The translations under genes and the position numbers were made by a program. DNA of 27,512 nt from JAXJQF01 sp036311285 (GTDB lineage Bacteria; Pseudomonadota; Gammaproteobacteria; Enterobacterales; Succinivibrionaceae), in NCBI GenBank assembly GCA_036311285.1, contig JAXJQF010000010.1, forward strand, positions 1 through 27,512. Direction: 5' to 3'. Within the stretch, counting starts at the first letter, position 1. The number at the start of each line of letters is the position of its first letter. Positions 7,977 to 17,187 of this stretch are shown here, piece after piece. Below the pieces are notes generated by a model. That model searched no databases, had not been told where the DNA came from, and was given only the letters and a program-made list of their open reading frames with translations.

Positions 7977-8912
7977 TTAATTTCTACTGCTTAGCTTTTC
8001 AATAGCAATACTCAAATTAGCCTTATCACCGGGAACAAGATAATTAACATCACTTTTCCATCCTCTTAACCACGTCATTTGGCGTTTTGCAAGCTGACAT
8101 GTCGCAATAATACCTAATTCCCTCATCTCATCAAAGCTAATTTCTCCATTTAAGTGCATCCACATTTGTTTGTAACCGACACTTCTTATAGAAGGCATTT
8201 GTAAATTTAAATCCCCACGTTCATATAAAACTTCAACTTCTTGCTTAAAACCAGAAGCAAGCATCTTATCAAATCGTTCTACAATTCTGAGCTTTAATTC
8301 ACTACGATCTCTTTCAGGTAATAAAGCAAATTGCATTAAATCCAATTCAGTTTCATTCTTCTTAGAGTCCCTTATTATCTCAGTCATACTTTTACCAGTT
8401 AATAAGAACACCTCATATGCTCGACCTAATCGCTGCTTATCATTAGCACTTAATCTTTCATAGTTTTCTAGATCAACTTCCTTTACCTTTTCACGTAAAC
8501 CAGCAACTCCATCCTTTTCTAATATTTGGTTTACGATATTCCTAACCTCTTCAGTTGAATCCGGCAATGGAGATAACCCATCAATAAGAGACTTATAGTA
8601 AAGCATAGTACCACCAACAAGAATAGGTACTTTACCTCTAACTGTTATTTCTGAAATAAGTTGAAGACTATCCTTTCTAAAACTCGCTACACTATAAGAT
8701 TCACTAGGATCAATAATGCTTATTAAATGATGAGGAATACCTTGCATCTCCTCAACTGTTGGTTTTGCTGTACCTATATCCATCCCTTTGTAAATAAGAG
8801 CAGAATCAACACTTATTATCTCACCATTTATTTCCTTTGCGAGCTCAACGCCTAATGCTGTTTTTCCCGAAGCTGTAGGTCCCATTAAAAAGATAGCAAA
8901 ATCCTTACTCAA
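7977..8912 (-). CDS. miaA: tRNA dimethylallyltransferase
   Basis: MiaA transfers a dimethylallyl group to A37 of tRNAs that read UNN codons. The 311-residue protein has the P-loop GPTASGKT (11-18), then SVDSALIYKGMDIGTAKP (34-51), typical of gammaproteobacterial MiaA, DKQRLGRAYEVFLLTGKS, and a C-terminal RQMTWLRGW. The start is TTG, lying directly after the mutL stop with no gap (TAG then TTG). A perfect AGGAGG sits eight bases upstream inside the end of mutL. This indicates translational coupling to mutL, and the product begins at the same place relative to the P-loop as relatives do. Confidence 0.97.
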   Translation of the reverse strand: MSKDFAIFLMGPTASGKTALGVELAKEINGEIISVDSALIYKGMDIGTAKPTVEEMQGIPHHLISIIDPSESYSVASFRKDSLQLISEITVRGKVPILVGGTMLYYKSLIDGLSPLPDSTEEVRNIVNQILEKDGVAGLREKVKEVDLENYERLSANDKQRLGRAYEVFLLTGKSMTEIIRDSKKNETELDLMQFALLPERDRSELKLRIVERFDKMLASGFKQEVEVLYERGDLNLQMPSIRSVGYKQMWMHLNGEISFDEMRELGIIATCQLAKRQMTWLRGWKSDVNYLVPGDKANLSIAIEKLSSRN

Positions 8913-11276
8913 CTAAAAAGCCTCCTCTATAACTCGCTCTATATCTACATATTTTATAGCATTAGGTAACTTTTCTTCAAAAAAACTTGGATAATCAATT
9001 TTTGACAACAACCGATTAGCCATTTCATTACTAAAGCAAAGAGGACATACATCATCAAATAAGACACCCTCCAAAGCCATTACCATCCCTTTAACTCCAT
9101 AGCTCTCAGAGATTTTAGATAAAATATTAGTTACAACTTTACTAATGTTTTTAGTTCTGATCACCTTAGGCACAGAGAATATCTCTAAAGTATCACCTGT
9201 TTTCTTACATACAAATCCAATATTCTCTAAACAATCTATCTTTTCTTTTTCACTTTCATTAAGTTTTATTTTAATAGAAGAATGAAGGTTTGATGGGCAA
9301 ACTAACAAATCTAAACCAACACTATCAAATTCAATTTTATACAGATAACTTGCAAGCTTTCGTAGATCTATTACATAAGTTTTACTACCAAAGAATGCTA
9401 AAGAAAATCTCCCCTTGTACAATTGAGCGTGTTTATAAACCCCTTCGCCATCACTATCCTTTAACCAAGGCAACTCTATTTCAACTGTATCATTACTTTC
9501 TTTTTCACAAAAACTTGGTTGAACGGACATTAAAAAGTCTGTTTCAAAAATATCTTGCTCAAAATCAGTTGTTGCTCCTTTTTTCTCCGCAGTAATAGAA
9601 TTTTTGGTATCTTCATTTAAAGTAGATGTCGAAGATGATATCATCGATGAAGAAAGAGATGGAGTACAATCTTTTTCCTTTGTTAAAGTATTTTCTTTTA
9701 ATTCTTCACTCTTGCTAAAATCCTTTTCTAAATCAACTCCTAAGAAATCCAATTGAGCTTTAATTGTACTTACACTAGGTCTAGTTGGAAACATTTTTGA
9801 ATATAATGAATGGTTATTTGTGTTTGAGCTAATTTTTGAAGAAGACTCAACATCAGAAGTCCCCCCTAAATCATCTAAATTCCTATATGAATAATTGTTA
9901 TTATCTTCTTTATTAAAAACCTTTTGATTCGCATCCACATTACTAGTATTAGAATCATTAAAATCCTTAGAAGACTCCTCTTGATTTACTAATGATTCAA
10001 ATATCGTTTCTTGGGGGGAAGTAGATATAACCTTGGAACTGTCTGTATTATTTGTTGTACCTGAGTTTCGTAAAAACATATCTAAAAGATCATTGTCATT
10101 AGATACTATTGATTTATTTTTTGTACCCACTCCATAGCATTCATCTTTTTGGCTAGCTTTATTATCGCTATTTCTTATAAATGATGAAACTACATCGTTT
10201 TTTGCTTTTAGTGTAGTAAATGATGAGTATTTATGATCTAAATCAGGATTAATTGTTTCTTCAAAACTTTCAGGTAAAATTTGAAGATATGTTCTTAGAC
10301 AGTGAACAATTGTGTTTTGAATAAAATCATGTACATCTCTACATCTCTGAAATCTTACTTCATACTTCTGTGGATGCACATTGATATCCACATCCTCAGG
10401 TGGACATGCTAAAAATAACACATATGATACGTTTCCTTTATCTCCAAACTCACTTTGAAACGCTTCCTTTATTGCATGATTTATTAACTTATCTTTTACA
10501 ATTCTGTTATTAACAAAAAAATATTGAGTTGGATTATTTTCGCTTTCTAAACCTACATACCCCTTTAATGACAAATCACCATACGTGTTATCTATTTTTT
10601 TAGAATTTTGGGAAAACTTGTTACTCATTAACTGAGCAAGACGTCGTTGCTCAGTTTTCTCATCAGTAACCGCTTTTAGATTATAAATAATTTTACCATT
10701 ATGCTTTAAAATCAAATCTACATCGTTTCTACTTAAAGCAAGGCGTCGAAACATCTCTTCTATCTGCATAAACTCAGTTTTTTCACTTCGTAAAAAACGT
10801 CTTCTTGCAGGAGTGTTAAAAAATAAATCACATACCTCAACACTTGTTCCATTTGGATGGCTAGCTGGAGTTATAACGCTTTCTTGTTCTATGCCTTCAA
10901 CCTTTACAGCATAAGCTAAGTCTTGGTCTTTTGGTTTAGAAGTAAGAACTAACTTAGAAACAGCTGCAATAGAAGCTAAAGCCTCGCCTCTAAACCCCAT
11001 ACTCATTATTTTATTAAGATCTTCAATATTAGATATCTTAGAGGTTGCATGACGTTTTAAAGATAAGGCTAACTCTTCCTTTTTTATTCCCTTACCATTA
11101 TCTCTAATTAAAATACGTTTACTTCCGGCTGCCTCTATTTCTACTAAAATCTTATCGCCCCCTGCATCGTATGCATTCTCTAGTAATTCCTTTACAACAG
11201 CCGCTGGTCTTTCCACAACCTCCCCTGCTGCAATCTGATTGGCAACTTGAGAGGGTAATACCTTAATTTCTGACAT
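8913..11276 (-). CDS. mutL: DNA mismatch repair protein MutL, with a long linker
   Basis: MutL links mismatch recognition by MutS to strand incision. The N-terminal GHKL ATPase is intact: KELLENAYDAG (29-39, with E30 and N34), DNGKGI (59-64), GFRGEAL (94-100) and TPARRRFLRSEKTE (155-168). The C-terminal dimerisation domain (about 600-787) begins YKGRFSLAFFGSKTYVIDL and has no DQHA-type metal motif, so this is the non-nuclease MutL expected in MutH-using bacteria. At 787 residues it is far longer than the E. coli protein (615). The extra length is a Ser/Asn/Asp-rich low-complexity linker (about 345-595). It is 21 bases after amiB and coupled to miaA. Confidence 0.97.
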   Translation of the reverse strand: MSEIKVLPSQVANQIAAGEVVERPAAVVKELLENAYDAGGDKILVEIEAAGSKRILIRDNGKGIKKEELALSLKRHATSKISNIEDLNKIMSMGFRGEALASIAAVSKLVLTSKPKDQDLAYAVKVEGIEQESVITPASHPNGTSVEVCDLFFNTPARRRFLRSEKTEFMQIEEMFRRLALSRNDVDLILKHNGKIIYNLKAVTDEKTEQRRLAQLMSNKFSQNSKKIDNTYGDLSLKGYVGLESENNPTQYFFVNNRIVKDKLINHAIKEAFQSEFGDKGNVSYVLFLACPPEDVDINVHPQKYEVRFQRCRDVHDFIQNTIVHCLRTYLQILPESFEETINPDLDHKYSSFTTLKAKNDVVSSFIRNSDNKASQKDECYGVGTKNKSIVSNDNDLLDMFLRNSGTTNNTDSSKVISTSPQETIFESLVNQEESSKDFNDSNTSNVDANQKVFNKEDNNNYSYRNLDDLGGTSDVESSSKISSNTNNHSLYSKMFPTRPSVSTIKAQLDFLGVDLEKDFSKSEELKENTLTKEKDCTPSLSSSMISSSTSTLNEDTKNSITAEKKGATTDFEQDIFETDFLMSVQPSFCEKESNDTVEIELPWLKDSDGEGVYKHAQLYKGRFSLAFFGSKTYVIDLRKLASYLYKIEFDSVGLDLLVCPSNLHSSIKIKLNESEKEKIDCLENIGFVCKKTGDTLEIFSVPKVIRTKNISKVVTNILSKISESYGVKGMVMALEGVLFDDVCPLCFSNEMANRLLSKIDYPSFFEEKLPNAIKYVDIERVIEEAF

Positions 11277-11297
11277 TATCTATATTCTCAAATCTGT

Positions 11298-12830
11298 CTA
11301 TCTTACGATCTTTAACTTTTGCCCAACATATACTGTATTCTTTTTAAGGTTATTATCTTTCTTTAGTTTGCTTACACTAATCTTATATTGCTCAGCAATC
11401 TTTGAAAGACTATCACCACTCCTTACAACATATGTAATAATATTAGAATGAGTACTCGAGGAAACTTCTTTTGTTGGTACCGATTTTTTATCAATATTCT
11501 TTTGAGCACAAACCGAAGGGTTAACCTCAATATAATTCTTTATACCTTTATAAATAGAGTAAGCTATTTCTCTTCGGTACTTTGGTGTTGATAGTAATTT
11601 TGATTCATCCTTATTAGATAAGAACCCTACTTCTATTAATAGTGAAGGTATATCTGGAGCCTTTAGTACAGCTAAAGATCTATCAATAGGAGAGCTCTTA
11701 TGAAGATTAGTTACATTCTTCATAGAAGATAAAATATTTCTCGCTAATTCTCGACCATAAGATATAGACGTATCTGATGACATCTCTATAATCCAATCAG
11801 CTACATTGATGTCTGGATTAGATTTCGATATTGCACTAATCATTTCACCTGCGCCACCAAGTAAAGCCTTTTGCTTTTCTTTATCATTTTCAAGCTTAGT
11901 GTTTTCACGTTGAGCTCGATATGGAGCTAATACAAGAATAGATGCACCACTTGGTTGTGAACTAACAGTACTATCAGCATGAATAGAAATCAATATGTCT
12001 GCTTTCTTTTTTCTAGCAATCTCCGAACGCTGACTAAGTTCTATATACTTATCATTACTTCTTGTTAAATAACCTTTTGTTGAACGATCACCATTAATAT
12101 AGTTTACAATGTTTTTCGAAATATCAAGAGTAACCTTCTTTTCTTGTAGACCATTCTTTGCAATAGCTCCAGGATCCTTACCTCCATGACCTGGGTCTAT
12201 TACTACAATACAAAGATTTTCATCCTTTTTAACAGATGTTGTTGGTTTAGGAGGCTCCGGATTCTTTAAACGATTTTCAAGAGACACTTTTGATGTATTA
12301 TCGCTATCACTTTGAGTATTTAGTGCTGAAAACAGTTCTTTTTCAAGTTCATCTGTCGTTCTAATTTCCTTTGGTTGTTCTTTATTTTCTAGCTTTTCCT
12401 TTTTTATTTCTTTAGAGTTAGTTGATGTATTTGGGAAATCTATTACTAACCTTGGTTTTTGCTCAGCATTTCCTTTAATAGTAAAAACATTAGGATTAAT
12501 TGCTTTTTTTAAATAGAAAACATAAACAATTTCTGAAGACCTAACACCCTTAGTAACTCTAGAAATTACACTATTTTTACTAATTTTTGCGACGCCATAT
12601 TTCTTAAGAGGATTATCTATTTGCAGAAAACGAATCTGTACACTAAGACCATTATTTAACTTATCAATCTTATATTTTGGGAGTTCATCTAAATCAAATA
12701 CAACTCTTGTTTTATCTTCGTACGCAAACGCTCTAATTGAATTTATATCATTAGCAAAAATATTATCCTGACAAGGTATTAATAAAGCAAATACTAACAA
12801 TAGAAAAAAGAATTTAAATAAAATACTCAT
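11298..12830 (-). CDS. amiB: N-acetylmuramoyl-L-alanine amidase with AMIN and LysM domains
   Basis: This periplasmic zinc amidase cleaves septal peptidoglycan during cell separation. An N-terminal signal peptide (about 1-27) precedes an AMIN domain (30-135), which targets the septum. A charged low-complexity linker (140-203) follows. The Amidase_3 catalytic domain (207-437) has DPGHGGKDPG with His215, Glu230, SIHADS with His284, and IEVGFLSN with Glu400, the expected zinc and catalytic residues. The end is a LysM peptidoglycan-binding domain (466-508). The position between tsaE and mutL identifies it as amiB rather than amiA or amiC. E. coli AmiB lacks the LysM domain, but many gammaproteobacterial orthologues have it. 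Confidence 0.95.
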   Translation of the reverse strand: MSILFKFFFLLLVFALLIPCQDNIFANDINSIRAFAYEDKTRVVFDLDELPKYKIDKLNNGLSVQIRFLQIDNPLKKYGVAKISKNSVISRVTKGVRSSEIVYVFYLKKAINPNVFTIKGNAEQKPRLVIDFPNTSTNSKEIKKEKLENKEQPKEIRTTDELEKELFSALNTQSDSDNTSKVSLENRLKNPEPPKPTTSVKKDENLCIVVIDPGHGGKDPGAIAKNGLQEKKVTLDISKNIVNYINGDRSTKGYLTRSNDKYIELSQRSEIARKKKADILISIHADSTVSSQPSGASILVLAPYRAQRENTKLENDKEKQKALLGGAGEMISAISKSNPDINVADWIIEMSSDTSISYGRELARNILSSMKNVTNLHKSSPIDRSLAVLKAPDIPSLLIEVGFLSNKDESKLLSTPKYRREIAYSIYKGIKNYIEVNPSVCAQKNIDKKSVPTKEVSSSTHSNIITYVVRSGDSLSKIAEQYKISVSKLKKDNNLKKNTVYVGQKLKIVR

Positions 12831-12862
12831 AAAGCAGAAAATAATAAAATGACTAAATACTA

Positions 12863-13333
12863 CTAACCGTTATATATTAAGTTAATCTCACCTACAATGT
12901 ATTTACCTAATTCACTATTAGGAATAATTTTTGCTATACGCATCTCATTACTATAAATAATATTAACGATTAAGTCACATTGAGGTAATACACCCTCACC
13001 CTGTTTTGGCCATTCTACTAATCTTATAGAATTATCCCCGAAGTAATCGCGAATCCCCATTAGTTCTAATTCTTCAGGATCCATTAGACGATATAAATCA
13101 AAATGATAAATAGTGGTATCTGAAAACGAATAGCTTTCAACTAAAGTATACGTAGGGCTTTTCACGATCCCATTATAACCTCTAGCTCTTATAAAGCCCT
13201 TTGATAAGGTGGTTTTACCAGCCCCTAAGTCACCTTCAAGATATATTGTAATTCCGTTCTTACAAACTTTAGAAAGATGTTCTCCTAACTCCTGTGTTTC
13301 TAAATCATCCTTTAACGATATTACTAATTCCAT
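12863..13333 (-). CDS. tsaE: tRNA threonylcarbamoyladenosine biosynthesis ATPase
   Basis: TsaE is the ATPase that works with TsaB and TsaD to make t6A37 in tRNA. The 156-residue protein shows the Walker A motif GDLGAGKTT (34-42), KSPTYTLVESY (58-68), HFDLYRL (77-83), ELMGIRDYF (90-98) and LVEWP (105-109), all characteristic. Its ATG abuts the TAA of nnr with no gap and is preceded by AGGA inside nnr, so translation is coupled. The nnr-tsaE-amiB order is the usual one. Confidence 0.97.
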   Translation of the reverse strand: MELVISLKDDLETQELGEHLSKVCKNGITIYLEGDLGAGKTTLSKGFIRARGYNGIVKSPTYTLVESYSFSDTTIYHFDLYRLMDPEELELMGIRDYFGDNSIRLVEWPKQGEGVLPQCDLIVNIIYSNEMRIAKIIPNSELGKYIVGEINLIYNG

Positions 13334-14893
13334 TTATGTCCTACCATTTATCAACAACCTTATATATGGTATCAAATCTGATGCACTCATTCCGATCGGT
13401 CCGTTCTTTTCTTCATCCATTCTACCTGCTTCCCCATGAATTACCACACCAAGCATTGCAGCATTCATAGCTGAGTAGCCTTGAGCAAGCAAGGTACCGA
13501 TGATACCAGAAAGCATATCTCCCATACCTCCTGAGGCCATACCACTTGAACCACCATTATAAATGTAAAACGAATCATAACCATCCGTTATTACTGTTGT
13601 TGAAGATTTTAACACACAAACACAATTATATGCAGAAGATATACACTTTGCGTAATATAAAGGATTTTCACTAATCTGTTCTGGTTTAATACCACACAAC
13701 ATCGCAGCCTCTCCCAAATGAGGGGTTACAACCACCTTGTTGTCAGCATCGAACATTAAACCATGCTTATTAATTTGCCATAACGCATCAGCATCTATTA
13801 CTAAAGACTTTTTACTTAATACACAAGCTTCAATTAGCTCATAGTCTTCTTCATTGCGACCATAACCTGGACCGACTACAACTGAGTTACACCAAGCTAA
13901 TCGATTTGCAATTTCATTTCTATCACAAGTCATAACTGATAAATCTGTTGGAGCTTTACTTTCTTCTCGTGAAGCTAAGAATAACGCACAAACAAGCCCA
14001 GCTCCTGTTCTTAAAGCTGCGTTACTTGCAAGCGCTAATGCTCCCGTATAACCATAATTACCGCCGACAGTTAAAACTTTTCCATTCGTTCCTTTATGTG
14101 CACATTTAGGTCTATAAGGTAGAATTTCCTTTAGTTTATCGTATGTTAAAAGGCAACATCTATCATTACTTGCCAACATAACAGAATTCATTGACTTAAC
14201 AAATTCATCTAAGTCATCTGCAACTACAAAAATTTCACCACAGTAATCCTTTGCAACACCCAATAATAAACCTGTCTTTAAAGCAAAAACAGTAATAGTA
14301 TAATCAGCTTCTACAGCTTCTCCATAAGTAGTCATACCATTATCTGAATTTAACAAAGTTGGAACATCTATGGATATAACTGTTGCAGTGGAGGCATTGA
14401 TTTCATCGACTGCTGCAATAATTTTCTCAAAATTATCTGCATTTTTACCTGAGCTGTCATTACAAACACCTAAGCCTAATATTGCATCAATAATATAATC
14501 AACATCATTGTTCTCTTGCTCTGTGAATGAGTACTTCTCTTTACCACCTTTTAATAAGAAATTTCTTCTAGCGTCATTTGCAGCGATGCCTACTTTTTGA
14601 TCTAATACGGGATATACAACTACGTTTGAGTATCCTGCTCCTAATAATAATGCAGCAACCTCGTAACCATCACCACCATTATTGCCATGACCTGCATATA
14701 CTTTTATCTTTGCTTCTTTGTCATGTATAATATCTAATAATTTAATAAATATTTTACTAGAAGCATACTGCATAAGAGTATAACCATTACCTGAAAGGTA
14801 AATTTTTTCAAGGTCTCTAGCTTGACGACTATCTAGCACATAGTTTGATACCGTACCATCATTAAGAAACTCGTAAAAAGGGTAGTTACTCAT
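13334..14893 (-). CDS. nnr: Bifunctional NAD(P)HX epimerase / ADP-dependent dehydratase
   Basis: Nnr repairs hydrated NAD(P)H: the N-terminal YjeF_N domain epimerises NAD(P)HX, and the C-terminal domain dehydrates the S form using ADP. Motifs, numbered from the chosen start, are GHGNNGGDGYEVA (68-80), an epimerase core up to about 240, then HKGTNGKVLTVGG, GPGYG, IDADAL, VTPHLGEAA and GMASGGMGDMLSG in the dehydratase. The ATG at 14893 has GGGGA nine bases upstream. A GTG 18 bases earlier would consume that Shine-Dalgarno and overlap queG further, so it is not preferred. The protein is 519 residues. Its start codon shares two bases with the divergent queG start. Confidence 0.96.
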   Translation of the reverse strand: MSNYPFYEFLNDGTVSNYVLDSRQARDLEKIYLSGNGYTLMQYASSKIFIKLLDIIHDKEAKIKVYAGHGNNGGDGYEVAALLLGAGYSNVVVYPVLDQKVGIAANDARRNFLLKGGKEKYSFTEQENNDVDYIIDAILGLGVCNDSSGKNADNFEKIIAAVDEINASTATVISIDVPTLLNSDNGMTTYGEAVEADYTITVFALKTGLLLGVAKDYCGEIFVVADDLDEFVKSMNSVMLASNDRCCLLTYDKLKEILPYRPKCAHKGTNGKVLTVGGNYGYTGALALASNAALRTGAGLVCALFLASREESKAPTDLSVMTCDRNEIANRLAWCNSVVVGPGYGRNEEDYELIEACVLSKKSLVIDADALWQINKHGLMFDADNKVVVTPHLGEAAMLCGIKPEQISENPLYYAKCISSAYNCVCVLKSSTTVITDGYDSFYIYNGGSSGMASGGMGDMLSGIIGTLLAQGYSAMNAAMLGVVIHGEAGRMDEEKNGPIGMSASDLIPYIRLLINGRT

Positions 14894-16100
14894 GTTATTA
14901 GATCCCCGCACTATTCAAAATCACAAAATCAGCTCAACACTTATAAACAAAGCTCTTGAACTTAAAATTTGTGCATTAAGTATTGTTAGTCCATCTGTTG
15001 CAATAAAAGGCGAAAAAGATTTTAATGAAAAAAAACATCTAATACCAAATGAACTCTCATATCTTAATAATAATACAAATGTACGAAATAATCCGTGCTT
15101 AATATTAGATAATTGTAAGAATGTTCTATGTGTAGCAATTTCATATCACAACCTTGTAAATTTTAATAGCCAATTATCTGATAATCACGGTGTAATTAGC
15201 TCTTATGCATTAGGAAGAGACTATCATAAAGTTTTAAAAAGCAAACTAAATGCACTTGGACAGGAATTATCTAAAATTATTCCTAATATAAACTATCGAG
15301 CAATTGTAGATAGTGCCCCTTTTTATGAAAAGTTTTTTGCAGAATTTAGTGAAAATGGAGTAATTGGAAACAATAATCTTGTAAGAATCAATAATATTGG
15401 CAGTACTGTATTTTTAGGAGAACTGTTAATCGACTATGATTTAATAACAGAAATAAAGGAATATTGTCCACAAACTAACAATAATTCAAATCAAAACTTT
15501 ATTCAATTTAATCTAAGTGACTATGTTGCTTCTATAAATAATGTAAACATCATAACTCCAAGAAAATACGAATGTCCTATAAAATGTAACATATGTAAAA
15601 AATCTTGCCCTACAGCATGTATCGATAATGATATATTTGATATAAAAAATTGCGTATCCTATTTAACAATCGAATACAAATCTTTTATACCTCTTAACTT
15701 TTGGAAACAAATTGGAACAAAAATCTATGGATGTGATAGTTGCCAAAGTTCATGTCCTATGAATAAAAGCTTTATTAAAAAAATCCCGTCCCTTTTTAAT
15801 GATTCATTTGATATAGATGATTTTACATCTCGTTATAATAAAAAATTCTTAGATTTTCATAATCTTTTACAGTTAAAAGAAACTGAGTTTAACGAAATCT
15901 TTAAAGGTTCTTCAATTCTAAGAATAAAGTACCCTCAATTTATAAGAAACGTAATTATTGCTTCAACCAATAGTTTGATGAGTATTAATGAACAACAAGA
16001 ACTTATTAGTCTTTATAAAAAACTATATGGGATATCTGAAGTTGTTGATAAAACTCTTGATACTGCAACCATGTTAATTAAAAACAATATTGGAATATAA
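14892..16100 (+). CDS. queG: Epoxyqueuosine reductase, divergent
   Basis: QueG is the cobalamin and iron-sulfur enzyme that reduces epoxyqueuosine to queuosine in the tRNA wobble position. Family marks are SSYALGRDYHKVLKSKL (103-119), VDSAP (139-143, holding the conserved acidic residue D140), FLGELLID (174-181), a first cluster with C228, C232, C235 and C239-P, CVSYLTIE (254-261), and a second, IYGCDSCQSSCPMN (278-291). The usual GLGWIGK-like segment after VDSAP is eroded to ENGVIGNNN. A spacer of about 30 residues (185-225) is inserted before the first cluster, and the first two cysteines are one residue further apart than usual. AAGGG lies nine bases before the ATG. Divergence from nnr matches E. 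coli. Confidence 0.9.
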   Translation: MLLDPRTIQNHKISSTLINKALELKICALSIVSPSVAIKGEKDFNEKKHLIPNELSYLNNNTNVRNNPCLILDNCKNVLCVAISYHNLVNFNSQLSDNHGVISSYALGRDYHKVLKSKLNALGQELSKIIPNINYRAIVDSAPFYEKFFAEFSENGVIGNNNLVRINNIGSTVFLGELLIDYDLITEIKEYCPQTNNNSNQNFIQFNLSDYVASINNVNIITPRKYECPIKCNICKKSCPTACIDNDIFDIKNCVSYLTIEYKSFIPLNFWKQIGTKIYGCDSCQSSCPMNKSFIKKIPSLFNDSFDIDDFTSRYNKKFLDFHNLLQLKETEFNEIFKGSSILRIKYPQFIRNVIIASTNSLMSINEQQELISLYKKLYGISEVVDKTLDTATMLIKNNIGI

Positions 16101-16423
16101 ATAAACTTTGAAAATAAAAAGTTACCCCCATAATCATCAATGTTCCTAATTCATAACTCAGCATAAAATGTTAATCTTCATAAACTTGAGTTCTATACTT
16201 TACAACACTAATTGAATTACATAATTAAAATATCTAAAAAAGGAGGCTGTTTTAGAACAATTTCATAAACAAAAATTAACTGCATATCACCATAATATTT
16301 AAGTTAAAACTCTATCAATCTCACGAAAACATTAATAGATAATTAGAATTTAATTCTTTATCACTTTTATATGTATTATTATCAAATTAGAGAATTATAA
16401 ACAACATAACAAGTGAGGTAACT
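16101..16423 (+). other. Intergenic region upstream of ppgK
   Basis: This 323-base AT-rich gap has no recognisable gene or RNA. It must carry the ppgK promoter; TATTAT-like -10 candidates lie near 16374-16382, but no convincing -35 is seen. An isolated AAAAAAGGAGGCTG at about 16235-16248 is a near-perfect Shine-Dalgarno with no usable start codon after it (CTG TTT TAG). The small palindrome AGAATT-T-AATTCT lies near 16347. Confidence 0.6.
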
Positions 16424-17173
16424 ATGGTTATTTTAGGAGTTGATATTGGTGGCTCTGGTATAAAAGGAGCATTGGTTGATACAGAACAAGGAAAATTTGT
16501 AAGTGATAGAATCAGAATTGAAACACCAAAACCTGCAACACCAGAAGCTGTAGCTGAAACTCTTAAAGAATTAGTATCTAAATTTGATTACACTGGTCCA
16601 ATTGGTTGTGGATTCCCTGCAACTGTACATCATGGTGTAGCATTTACAGCAGCAAATATAGACCAAACATGGATTAACACCCCTGTCGAAAAGTTATTTA
16701 CAGCAACAGTTAATAATCCTTGCTTCGTATTAAATGATGCTGATGCTGCAGGTATTGCAGAAGTTAAATATGGTGCTGGCAAAGACAAAAAAGGCGTTGT
16801 AATCATGGTTACTATTGGAACAGGTCTTGGTACCGCAATCTTTGTTGATGGCAAACTATTCCCTAACACAGAGCTTGGTCATATTATTCTGAACGACGAA
16901 ATTGCTGAACATTACTGTTCTGATGCTGCAAGACAAAGAGAAGACCTTGGTTGGGGTAAATGGGGCAAGAGGTTTAACAAATACCTAAATAGATTACAAT
17001 TTTTATTAAACCCAGATCTATTTATTCTAGGAGGCGGAGCTTCAAAGAGTTTTGAAAAATTCAAGGACAAACTAGAATTAAGAACACCTGTTGTTACTGC
17101 TGAAAGTTTAAACGCAGCTGGAATTATTGGTGCAGCATTATATGCAGAACAGATGTCTAATACTAAAAATTAA
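16424..17173 (+). CDS. ppgK: Polyphosphate glucokinase
   Basis: This ROK-fold kinase phosphorylates glucose using inorganic polyphosphate (often also ATP) to give glucose-6-phosphate. The 249-residue protein has the N-terminal phosphate loop DIGGSGIKGALVD (7-19), TPKPATPEAV (34-43), ANIDQTWI (77-84), NDADAAG (104-110) with the catalytic Asp105, IGTGLGTAIF (131-140), TELGH (149-153) and PDLFILGGGASK (197-208). This pattern matches polyphosphate glucokinases of actinobacteria rather than ATP-only ROK kinases, which carry a cysteine-rich zinc motif absent here. A GAGGT Shine-Dalgarno precedes the ATG. It is 14 bases upstream of the ComFB-like gene and surely co-transcribed with it. Confidence 0.93.
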   Translation: MVILGVDIGGSGIKGALVDTEQGKFVSDRIRIETPKPATPEAVAETLKELVSKFDYTGPIGCGFPATVHHGVAFTAANIDQTWINTPVEKLFTATVNNPCFVLNDADAAGIAEVKYGAGKDKKGVVIMVTIGTGLGTAIFVDGKLFPNTELGHIILNDEIAEHYCSDAARQREDLGWGKWGKRFNKYLNRLQFLLNPDLFILGGGASKSFEKFKDKLELRTPVVTAESLNAAGIIGAALYAEQMSNTKN

Positions 17174-17187
17174 AGCAGAGGGATAAA

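Noticed and set aside
9290..9595. A 101-codon open frame on the plus strand inside mutL
   Set aside because: It lies antisense to the conserved MutL C-terminal domain and linker, has no family resemblance, and is explained by the low-complexity composition of mutL.
16235..16260. Strong Shine-Dalgarno AAAGGAGG upstream of ppgK, suggesting a hidden small gene
   Set aside because: The codons after it are CTG TTT TAG, no other start lies at a workable distance, and ppgK is about 180 bases away with its own site.
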